Positions 1-3,925 of a DNA stretch of 7,106 nt are shown piece by piece. The translations under genes and the position numbers were made by a program. Within the stretch, counting starts at the first letter, position 1. Each line of letters starts with the position of its first letter. Where the stretch lies: the NCBI GenBank assembly GCA_019347795.1, contig JAHWKS010000275.1, positions 1 to 7,106 of the forward strand, in the 5' to 3' direction. The notes below the pieces were generated by a model. The model was given only the letters and a program-made list of their open reading frames with translations. It searched no databases and was not told the origin of the DNA. The stretch is from Planctomycetota bacterium. Lineage in GTDB: Bacteria > Planctomycetota > Planctomycetia > Pirellulales > Pirellulaceae.

Positions 1-58
1 CGTGACCGGCGCCGACGGCCGAACCTACGTCTACGCCCTCCCCGCCGCGGCGCAGTGA
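1..58 (+). CDS. C-terminal end of a probable PQQ/beta-propeller repeat protein (partial)
   Basis: Reading from base 2, the frame gives VTGADGRTYVYALPAAAQ followed by TGA at 56-58; the start lies outside the window. The stretch DGRTYVYAL resembles the end of a PQQ-type or BamB-like beta-propeller blade, where a Gly-x-x-Tyr-x-x-Leu pattern is common. A short Ala/Pro tail follows, as is usual after the last blade. Only 18 residues are visible, so the family is a suggestion. The gene ends facing the minus-strand genes to its right, with no clear terminator hairpin in the few bases after the stop. Confidence 0.5.
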   Translation, partial: VTGADGRTYVYALPAAAQ

Positions 59-65
59 GGGTCAG

Positions 66-122
66 TCAGGCGCGAACCACCAGCGCCTGATCCGTCGCAA
101 GATAGAGCGTCGTCGCTTTCAT
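66..122 (-). pseudogene. Possible severed gene start, 18 codons
   Basis: On the minus strand, ATG at 120-122 opens MKATTLYLATDQALVVRA and stops at TGA (66-68). The alternation of short hydrophobic strands (TLYLAT, ALVV) looks like the first strand of a beta-propeller of the BNR/YCF48/YVTN kind rather than random high-GC sequence. The frame stops at once, and the other two frames also stop within a few codons, so it could be the leftover start of a gene whose body was deleted. It lies 44 bases downstream of the methyltransferase stop on the same strand. There is no good Shine-Dalgarno. It may also be chance; confidence is low. Confidence 0.25.
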
Positions 123-145
123 ATTCCGCTCGATTGCATTTGGCC

Positions 146-164
146 GCTCGGCAAAAGCCGAAGC
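146..164 (-). terminator. Weak stem-loop after the methyltransferase stop
   Basis: TCGGC (148-152) and GCCGA (157-161) form a perfect 5-bp stem around a four-base loop. Two more pairs (147-163, 146-164) form if base 162 is bulged. It begins three bases after the minus-strand methyltransferase stop. The loop reads TTTT on the minus strand, but no T-tract follows the stem, so it is not a classic intrinsic terminator. It could be a 3' stabilising hairpin. Confidence 0.25.
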
Positions 165-166
165 GC

Positions 167-1411
167 CTAATCGGGCAAATCCCGTGCCTTGTCGCTGTGC
201 AGCCGGCGGGCGAGGATCGCCGTGATTCGCTTGTCGCGCGGAGCGATCAAGAGCGTGGCGGACTCGTCGCCGGGGACGCGCAGCTCCGCGCGGAGCCGCT
301 CGAGGTCGATCTCGACGCCGCGTTTCTTGATCTCGAGGGCGCCAACGCGACGCTCGCGGAGCAGCGACTTGAGACGCTTGCGATCCAGCGGCGCGACGTC
401 GGTGATTTCAAAGACCGCCGCGAGGGAGTCGGCCGGGGGACGGTCGCACGTGTAGTACGCGACCCCCGGCGCCGCCGCTTCCAAGCCGTGATGCGCCGCC
501 CAAGCAGCGCTGAGTCCCGCGGCAAGCAACGCCGTATCCGGCTCCACCAGGCAGCGCTTCCAAGACGCCGCTACAGCCGTCTCGCTTTCGGGGCGTCCCC
601 GGAACGTATGGCCGACGCCGTCGGGATCGAGAGCCGTCGCCGCGCGGACGCCGGGAGTTGCGGCGAGGCCGCCGAACCACGCGACCTGCTGCCGGCACTC
701 GCCGCGCTCGCTGATCCACTCCAGCTCCGCTCGGTGTCGCCAGGCTTCGGGAACCCGCGCGGCGGGGGCCAGCTTCACCGCGCCGTCGGGATGCCGTGAG
801 AGCAGTCCCTCAATCGTATCCAGGCCCGGCGCCGCGAACTCCGGCTGGGCGACGCGGCCGCGATCCGTCCGCCGATCGGGATCGAGATGCCAGGCGGCGA
901 AATGCGCGATGTCCAGGTCGCGGACATCGCAGCAGCGAACTTCGCTTTCGGCCAGCCCCCGAGCTGCGAGGTTGGCGCCGGCCAGCAGAGCAACAATCGG
1001 ATCGCGATCGACGCCCGTCGCGGATCCGCGGCCCGCCAGCGCCAGCAGGTCGCCCCCGATCCCGCAGCACAAATCGACCACGGCGCCCGTAGGACCGGCG
1101 GCTCGCCTGTTGCTCTTCGTCGTGCGCGCGGCAGTGCGCTGCGCCTTCCACCGCGCGACGCCCTCGCTCGTGGCCTGCTCCAGAGCGCGGGGCGTGAAGA
1201 ACATCCGCTCCGCGTGCGAGAACTTAGCAGCCGCCCGGCGCCGCAACTTCGCCAATTCGAGAACGAGGTGCGTCTGCTCTGCGGAAAGATGTTTGCGAAG
1301 GTCTCGGGCCTGCGTCGCCAGGGGCCTTTCGCCGCCGGCGGCCTCCGCCAGCCAAGGCTCGGCTCGAGAGGAGACGAGCCACTCGTAGAGAGAAATGTCG
1401 GCTGCGTTCAT
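167..1411 (-). CDS. Class I SAM-dependent methyltransferase with THUMP-like C-terminal domain
   Basis: 414 aa, probably a cytoplasmic methyltransferase acting on an unknown substrate (RNA is suspected from the THUMP-like domain). Residues 1-105 are a helical N-terminal region rich in Leu, Ala and Arg, with an AERMFFTPRALEQAT segment (67-81) typical of the family. Motif I is VVDLCCGIGGD (111-121), the ribose-binding acid is D135 in TGVDRDP, and the motif-IV region reads LDPDRR (176-181), in place of the DPP-type motif of amino-methyltransferases. KLAPAAR (213-219) and EWISERGECRQQVAWFG (231-247) are further family blocks. Residues about 318-405 match the THUMP-like domain (Pfam Thump_like), including RKRLKSLLRERRVGALEIKKRG (344-365) and the ending GDESATLLIAPRDKR (381-395). 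Full length, no frameshift. The ATG at 1409-1411 has no strong Shine-Dalgarno, but no better start is seen. A candidate promoter lies at 1457-1485. Confidence 0.87.
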   Translation of the reverse strand: MNAADISLYEWLVSSRAEPWLAEAAGGERPLATQARDLRKHLSAEQTHLVLELAKLRRRAAAKFSHAERMFFTPRALEQATSEGVARWKAQRTAARTTKSNRRAAGPTGAVVDLCCGIGGDLLALAGRGSATGVDRDPIVALLAGANLAARGLAESEVRCCDVRDLDIAHFAAWHLDPDRRTDRGRVAQPEFAAPGLDTIEGLLSRHPDGAVKLAPAARVPEAWRHRAELEWISERGECRQQVAWFGGLAATPGVRAATALDPDGVGHTFRGRPESETAVAASWKRCLVEPDTALLAAGLSAAWAAHHGLEAAAPGVAYYTCDRPPADSLAAVFEITDVAPLDRKRLKSLLRERRVGALEIKKRGVEIDLERLRAELRVPGDESATLLIAPRDKRITAILARRLHSDKARDLPD

Positions 1412-1456
1412 AGCGGCCCGGCTCAGGGGAGCGCCGCAGCAAAGTGCGGGCTGATC

Positions 1457-1485
1457 ATCCTAAGCCGGGCGTGCGCGGCCGACAA
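1457..1485 (-). promoter_or_regulatory. Candidate sigma-70-type promoter for the methyltransferase
   Basis: On the minus strand, TTGTCG (1480-1485) and TAGGAT (1457-1462) are separated by exactly 17 bases. Each hexamer matches the TTGACA/TATAAT consensus at four of six positions. Initiation would fall near 1450, leaving a leader of about 39 bases before the methyltransferase ATG. The match is moderate, and the planctomycete housekeeping consensus is assumed to be similar. Confidence 0.4.
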
Positions 1486-1490
1486 TTGGT

Positions 1491-1518
1491 GCGAAGTCGA
1501 AATCGCGAAGTCGAAATC
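1491..1518. repeat. Perfect 14-bp tandem duplication
   Basis: GCGAAGTCGAAATC occurs twice head to tail (1491-1504 and 1505-1518). The right-hand copy ends inside the stop codon of the small lipoprotein (1517-1519, minus strand), so the duplication sits directly in its 3' untranslated region. There is no mismatch between copies, which suggests a recent slip or a maintained element. No third copy is present. Confidence 0.9.
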
Positions 1519-1675
1519 ACTTGTCCACTTCCAGCTCGCCCGTGCCGACGTCGCGTTCGACCTCGACCTCGCCGGTGGGCGTTTCGACCTCCATCACCTC
1601 TTCATCGCATCCGACCATGCCGGCCACGGGAAGCGTGAACGCCGCAGCCAGCATCAGGGAAAAGATTCGTTTCAT
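1517..1675 (-). CDS. Small acidic lipoprotein, 52 aa
   Basis: The minus-strand ATG at 1673-1675 encodes 52 residues ending in TGA (1517-1519). Residues 1-22 are a lipoprotein-type signal peptide: KR at positions 2-3, a hydrophobic core (IFSLMLAAAFTLPVAGMV) and a lipobox-like GMVGC with the acceptor Cys23. Met at -3 is less common than Leu. The predicted mature protein is about 30 residues, strongly acidic, with the repeating pattern EVMEVETPTGEVEVERDVGTGELEV, that is, alternating Glu/Val strands. Asp at +2 would favour inner-membrane retention under the E. coli Lol rule, though that rule may not hold here. An AAAAGGAC Shine-Dalgarno sits about 6-7 bases before the ATG. It follows the DUF1328 gene by 41 bases on the same strand, so the two are probably co-transcribed. 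Function unknown. Confidence 0.72.
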   Translation of the reverse strand: MKRIFSLMLAAAFTLPVAGMVGCDEEVMEVETPTGEVEVERDVGTGELEVDK

Positions 1676-1716
1676 AGTTGCGTCCTTTTATCGAATTATT
1701 GAAACGGGGGTTTGGC

Positions 1717-1893
1717 TTACAACGTCCTCCGCGGGCCGCGGAAGCCGCCGGCGATCAGGCTCACGATGAACAGCACCAGGAACACGACGAACAAGATCTG
1801 TGCGATTCCCGTGGCGCCTGCGGCGATATTGCCGAACCCGAACAGCGCTGCGACCAGCGCTACCACCAGGAAAATCAAAGCCCAGTACAACAT
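1717..1893 (-). CDS. DUF1328 family small membrane protein (YtjA-like), 58 aa
   Basis: The minus-strand ATG at 1891-1893 encodes 58 residues ending in TAA (1717-1719). The protein is two hydrophobic helices (about 2-19 and 30-50) joined by [14 protein letters not shown], and it ends in the basic tail RGPRRTL. The opening [21 protein letters not shown] followed by a small-residue turn is the hallmark of DUF1328, whose members are about 50-60 aa, so it is full length. It should be an integral inner-membrane protein; the family has no established biochemical function, though members often turn up among stress genes. A strong Shine-Dalgarno (GGAGGAGAGG, 1901-1910) lies seven bases before the ATG. 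It heads a pair with the downstream lipoprotein, and a sigma-54-type element points toward it from 2074-2090. Confidence 0.88.
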   Translation of the reverse strand: MLYWALIFLVVALVAALFGFGNIAAGATGIAQILFVVFLVLFIVSLIAGGFRGPRRTL

Positions 1894-2029
1894 GGTTCAA
1901 CCTCTCCTCCGGGGCGGATGGAAATGTCGCACAACCACCGCGCCCCGATGGCGGCCGCCGGAACGGTCGGGCGTGTTGCGCAACGCATAAACGTAGGCCC
2001 CTGCCATGGGCCGCTTCTGGCTCATCCGT

Positions 2030-2071
2030 TTCGTCCCCCGCATCGGCGGCGGACGTTGGACGGGGGACGAA
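2030..2071. repeat. 11-bp perfect inverted repeat with 20-base spacer
   Basis: TTCGTCCCCCG (2030-2040) is the exact reverse complement of CGGGGGACGAA (2061-2071), with 20 bases between. The right arm overlaps the transcription start predicted from the minus-strand sigma-54-type element (about 2063). It could be an operator over the start site, or, for transcripts crossing it, a stable GC-rich hairpin. No T-tract follows on either strand, so a terminator is unlikely. Confidence 0.75.
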
Positions 2072-2073
2072 CA

Positions 2074-2090
2074 CGCAAGCGGCGCGCCAG
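2074..2090 (-). promoter_or_regulatory. Sigma-54-type (-24/-12) promoter toward DUF1328
   Basis: The minus strand reads CTGGCGCGCCGCTTGCG. This matches the sigma-54 pattern YTGGCACG-N4-TTGCW at all positions except G for A at the fifth base of TGGCA and G for W at the end. The invariant GG and GC are spaced correctly. Initiation would fall near 2063, giving a leader of about 170 bases before the DUF1328 ATG, which is long. The match and the orientation support it; the long leader and GC-rich background weaken it. Confidence 0.5.
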
Positions 2091-2152
2091 TCGGCGCCGA
2101 TTCAGTTGCGGCCCGAACTTGTTGCACAAAAACCGCACAGAACGTGGACTAC

Positions 2153-2168
2153 CTACGACGTGTCGTAG
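2153..2168. promoter_or_regulatory. 16-bp palindrome, candidate activator binding site
   Basis: CTACGAC and GTCGTAG form a perfect 7-bp inverted repeat with a two-base GT centre. Its centre lies about 100 bases upstream of the start expected for the minus-strand sigma-54-type element and about 205 bases upstream of the plus-strand one. Both are normal distances for an enhancer-binding protein that must loop to the promoter. The binding protein is not encoded in this window, so the role is inferred. Confidence 0.45.
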
Positions 2169-2210
2169 TGGTGCGCGCCATATTGGCTGCGAACATCGCT
2201 GTCCTGCAGG

Positions 2211-2271
2211 ATCAGCCGCGGGGCGCCCCGGTTTCTTCGTAGAGAACCGGACACCACGCGTCGCGGCTGAT
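2211..2271. repeat. Compound inverted repeat (10-bp outer arms, nested stem)
   Basis: The outer arms ATCAGCCGCG (2211-2220) and CGCGGCTGAT (2262-2271) are exact reverse complements. Inside, CCGGTT (2228-2233) pairs with AACCGG (2245-2250). With one bulged base, three further pairs close a four-base loop. The left side also carries the perfect palindromes TCCTGCAGGA (2202-2211) and CGGGGCGCCCCG (2219-2230). It lies 68 bases before the plus-strand sigma-54 element, so the main transcript would not include it. Likely roles are a protein-binding platform or a cruciform, or a small RNA if transcribed separately. Confidence 0.7.
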
Positions 2272-2337
2272 TGTCCACCAAGTTCTTAGCGTTGACGAAG
2301 CACCAGGCCCCCGTGCAGTGTCTCGGGCGAGTTCGCT

Positions 2338-2354
2338 CTGGCATAATTGTTGCA
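2338..2354 (+). promoter_or_regulatory. Sigma-54 (-24/-12) promoter of the anchor-protein cluster
   Basis: TGGCATAATTGTTGCA (2339-2354), preceded by C, fits YTGGCA-N6-TTGCA with the invariant GG and GC exactly ten bases apart. Established knowledge: this pattern is bound by sigma-54 (RpoN) and needs an ATP-driven enhancer-binding activator. Initiation would be near 2365, leaving a leader of about 39 bases before the CsbD-like ATG, with a GAGGAG Shine-Dalgarno in it. No sigma-70-like pair with correct spacing competes: TTGACG at 2292-2297 lacks a -10 hexamer at 17 bases. Confidence 0.72.
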
Positions 2355-2403
2355 GTAGAACCTGCTTCGCCAATTCAGCCTTCTTTAACGCGAGGAGTCC
2401 GTT

Positions 2404-2853
2404 ATGGTTAATCAACAGGTCTTGGAAGGTCAGTGGAATGAGGTCAAAGGGAAGCTGCGGTCGCACTGGGCGGCTCTCTCGGACGACGACTTGGAGAACT
2501 TCAACGGCAACGTGGATCGCCTCGTGGGGATCATTCAGCAGAAGACCGGCGAGAGCCGCGATGCCATCGAGAGTTATCTGGAGGAAGTCATCGCCGAGAG
2601 CGGCGACGCCACGCAGGCGGCGGCGCAGTCGGCCCGCGAGTATTCCCGTTACGCCGCCGAGCAGGCGCAGCACGCGGCCCGCGACGTAGGCGATCGCTTC
2701 CAGGCGGCCGCCCATCAGGTGAGCGACTCATGGCGCGACGGCTACGCCGAGGCCGAGCACCTGGTTCGACAACGGCCGATGGAGTCGCTGGCGGTCTGCT
2801 TCGGCGCCGGGCTGATCGCCGGCGTGGTGGTGGGCATGGTCATTCGGCGTTAG
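2404..2853 (+). CDS. CsbD-like domain protein with C-terminal YqjD/ElaB-type membrane anchor
   Basis: 149 aa. Residues 1-62 match the CsbD-like family: VLEGQWNEVKGKLRSHWAAL then a DDDLENFNGNVDRLVGIIQQKTG stretch with the family's spacing of Trp, Lys and Gly. CsbD proteins are small, abundant stress-induced proteins of unknown mechanism, normally about 60-70 aa and soluble. Residues 65-122 form a charged, Ala-rich amphipathic helix (likely coiled coil). Residues 123-149 are a YqjD/ElaB/DUF883-type tail: RQRP, then a hydrophobic helix with glycines at 134, 136, 140 and 144, then RR at the end. The protein should be anchored in the inner membrane with its N-terminus in the cytoplasm. GAGGAG precedes the ATG by about seven bases. 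It is the first gene of a six-gene set behind the sigma-54 element, so it is probably the best expressed. Confidence 0.85.
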   Translation: MVNQQVLEGQWNEVKGKLRSHWAALSDDDLENFNGNVDRLVGIIQQKTGESRDAIESYLEEVIAESGDATQAAAQSAREYSRYAAEQAQHAARDVGDRFQAAAHQVSDSWRDGYAEAEHLVRQRPMESLAVCFGAGLIAGVVVGMVIRR

Positions 2854-2863
2854 CCGCACAGGC

Positions 2864-2891
2864 CGCCGCGGGCGCCGGCGCTCTCGCGGCG
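2864..2891 (+). terminator. GC-rich hairpin between the first two cluster genes (possible attenuator)
   Basis: CGCCGCG (2864-2870) pairs with CGCGGCG (2885-2891) around a 14-base GC-rich loop, and TTGTTT follows directly. It starts ten bases after the CsbD-like stop. The T-run is interrupted and the loop is large, so termination would be partial at most. It could lower expression of the downstream genes relative to the first, or protect its mRNA end. Confidence 0.3.
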
Positions 2892-2913
2892 TTGTTTCGC
2901 TTCCCTCGTTACG

Positions 2914-2919
2914 AAAGGA
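2914..2919 (+). promoter_or_regulatory. Shine-Dalgarno fixing the start of the 91-aa protein
   Basis: AAAGGA lies eight bases before ATG 2928. The same frame is open back to 2730, overlapping the CsbD-like gene, but the Shine-Dalgarno and the change in composition place the true start at 2928. The decamer ACGAAAGGAA (2911-2920) recurs at 4398-4407 before the last gene of the cluster. Confidence 0.65.
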
Positions 2920-2927
2920 ACGCTTCG

Positions 2928-3203
2928 ATGCCGATGGAAACAACCAAGCCGCGCTCCACCCAGCGCGTGCAAGAAAGCTACCAAGCCTCTCGTGCAATGG
3001 TCCGCGAGCACCCTCTTCCTTCGACCCTCACGGTGTTCGGCCTGGGCTTCGGACTGGGAGTGGTGCTGGGCGTGATGTTGAGCGAGCCGGAGCCGGCGAG
3101 CCGCTGGGATCAGGTCAACCGGCAGTGGGATCACTTGGGACGGCAGGTGGTGGACGCCGTGCATCGCGCCGTGCCCGACGCAATCGCCAAGCGGCTGGGT
3201 TAG
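2928..3203 (+). CDS. Small YqjD/DUF883-like membrane-anchored protein, 91 aa
   Basis: 91 aa. Residues 1-24 are polar and basic. VREHPLPSTLTVFGLG (25-40) leads into a single glycine-spaced hydrophobic helix up to about 52 (glycines 38, 40, 42, 44 and 48), the YqjD/ElaB-type anchor pattern. Unlike those proteins, the helix is not at the C-terminus: about 39 residues follow (EPEPASRWDQVNRQWDHLGR and a basic amphipathic helix to residue 90). The order is therefore short N-terminus, anchor, then amphipathic tail. E. coli YqjD-type proteins bind ribosomes and the inner membrane in stationary phase; whether this one does is unknown. An in-frame ATG two codons later is a possible alternative start. 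It is 74 bases downstream of the CsbD-like gene. Confidence 0.75.
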   Translation: MPMETTKPRSTQRVQESYQASRAMVREHPLPSTLTVFGLGFGLGVVLGVMLSEPEPASRWDQVNRQWDHLGRQVVDAVHRAVPDAIAKRLG

Positions 3204-3270
3204 AATCGTCCGCCGTCTTGCACGCTGTCTCGAACTCGCTCGACCCGAGCCTCGCTAATCGGAGCGCCCT

Positions 3271-3693
3271 ATGCCAGAACCTGTCTCGGCCGATCAGATT
3301 CGCGAACAGATGTCGCAGGTGCGCCGCGAACTGGGTCTAAGCTACGGCGAAGCCGTCGAGAACGCCCGCGACCTGGCCAACTGGCGGTACTATGTGCGCA
3401 ACTATCCGTGGGCGGCGCTGGGGGCGGCCGCCGTAATCGGATACCTGGTTGTTCCCAACCGCTTAGAGATCGTCAGCCCCAGCGCGAAAGAGTTGATGAA
3501 GCTGGCGGACAAGAACAAGCTGGTGGTGGAGCGGCAGCCGCCGGCGGAGACGCGCGGGGTAAGCGGCGCCTTGTTCACGATGATGGCCAACCTGCTGGTC
3601 CGCGGCCTCATCTCTTACGCGGGGCAGAAGCTCGGCAAGTCGACCGGCAGGGAAACCGCCAAGGCGGAAGAGCACGCCAAGGCGGAAACTTAA
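3271..3693 (+). CDS. Membrane protein with YqjD-like anchor and second hydrophobic segment, 140 aa
   Basis: 140 aa, no family recognised with confidence. Residues 7-39 form a charged helix (ADQIREQMSQVRREL onward), reminiscent of DUF3618/DUF883 N-termini. YVRNYPWAALGAAAVIGYLVV (41-61) is the proline-led anchor shared with neighbouring genes. A polar linker (about 64-98) follows, containing SPSAKELMKLADKNK. A second hydrophobic segment (about 100-118) then has GALFTMMANLLVRGLISYAG. The tail is rich in Lys, Glu and Ala and ends KAEEHAKAET. Two membrane passes or one pass plus an amphipathic helix are possible. GGAG lies about seven bases before the ATG. Spacing is 67 bases from the gene before and 28 to the one after, which supports one operon. 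Confidence 0.72.
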   Translation: MPEPVSADQIREQMSQVRRELGLSYGEAVENARDLANWRYYVRNYPWAALGAAAVIGYLVVPNRLEIVSPSAKELMKLADKNKLVVERQPPAETRGVSGALFTMMANLLVRGLISYAGQKLGKSTGRETAKAEEHAKAET

Positions 3694-3721
3694 AATCGGC
3701 GGATCTTCGGGAGAACACGCC

Positions 3722-3925
3722 ATGAACGCCATGAAGAATCGCGTCCTCGATTATCTTTCCTCCGCGCCGCCCAGCGAGCAGGACGGCGGGTCGCTTCGCG
3801 AAAGCGTCGATCCGCACCGCATGGCGAGCGCGGCGGAGCAGTGGATCGCCAAGAACCCAGGGGTGGCGCTCGGCGCCGCCGTCACCGTAGGAGTCTTCCT
3901 CGGATGGCTTATCAAGCGAAAATGA
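3722..3925 (+). CDS. Tiny YqjD/ElaB-type tail-anchored protein, 67 aa
   Basis: 67 aa. Residues 1-39 are a short polar region with an LDYLSS helix start. WIAKNPGVALGAAVTVG (41-57) and FLGWLIKRK form the C-terminal anchor: charged lead-in, proline at 46, glycines at 47, 51, 57 and 61, and a basic end, as in E. coli YqjD (VRENP...LLSRR). It keeps the anchor and almost none of the usual coiled-coil domain, which in YqjD takes most of about 100 residues. GGGAG lies about eight bases before the ATG. Its TGA (3923-3925) overlaps the ATG (3922-3924) of the next gene, so the two should be translated in fixed ratio. Confidence 0.75.
   Translation: MNAMKNRVLDYLSSAPPSEQDGGSLRESVDPHRMASAAEQWIAKNPGVALGAAVTVGVFLGWLIKRK

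Larger units (their letters stand above)
59..166. other. Intergenic segment between convergent genes
   Basis: This stretch separates the plus-strand gene end (58) from the minus-strand methyltransferase stop (167-169). It holds a possible truncated reading frame (66-122, minus) and a short stem-loop just after the methyltransferase stop (146-164). I see no other feature. Confidence 0.5.
1894..2403. other. Palindrome-rich divergent control region without genes
   Basis: These 510 bases separate the minus-strand DUF1328 gene from the plus-strand CsbD-like gene. Open frames here are Arg/Pro-rich with no recognisable domain, and I take none as a gene. The region carries two outward-facing sigma-54-type elements (2074-2090 minus, 2339-2354 plus). 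It also has an 11-bp inverted repeat (2030-2040/2061-2071), a 16-bp palindrome (2153-2168) and a compound inverted repeat (2211-2271). Several 10- to 12-bp palindromes occur too: GTTGCGCAAC at 1975-1984, TCGGCGCCGA at 2091-2100, TCCTGCAGGA at 2202-2211 and CGGGGCGCCCCG at 2219-2230. The other gaps in the window are about 110 bases or less, so its length stands out. Confidence 0.8.

Noticed and set aside
134..1702. Long plus-strand open frames opposite the methyltransferase (for example 134-799 and 887-1702)
   Set aside because: They are Arg/Pro/Ala-rich, have no domain, and lie antisense to a well-conserved methyltransferase; high GC keeps the other frames open.
1688..2289. Open frames on both strands across the control region (1678-2289 plus, 1688-2074 minus, 1897-2127 minus)
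   Set aside because: Composition is Arg/Pro-rich without recognisable domains, there is no good ribosome site, and they overlap DUF1328 or the palindromes.
2292..2320. Sigma-70 promoter with TTGACG at 2292-2297
   Set aside because: No -10-like hexamer lies at 16-18 bases; the sigma-54 element is a much better match.
2730..2927. Upstream extension of the 91-aa protein to 2730
   Set aside because: The extension is an Arg-rich shadow of the CsbD-like gene; a good Shine-Dalgarno and ATG at 2928 mark the start.
3841..3921. Upstream extension of the YqjE-like protein to 3841
   Set aside because: It is an Arg-rich shadow of the preceding gene; the ATGA overlap at 3922-3925 and the family length favour the later start.
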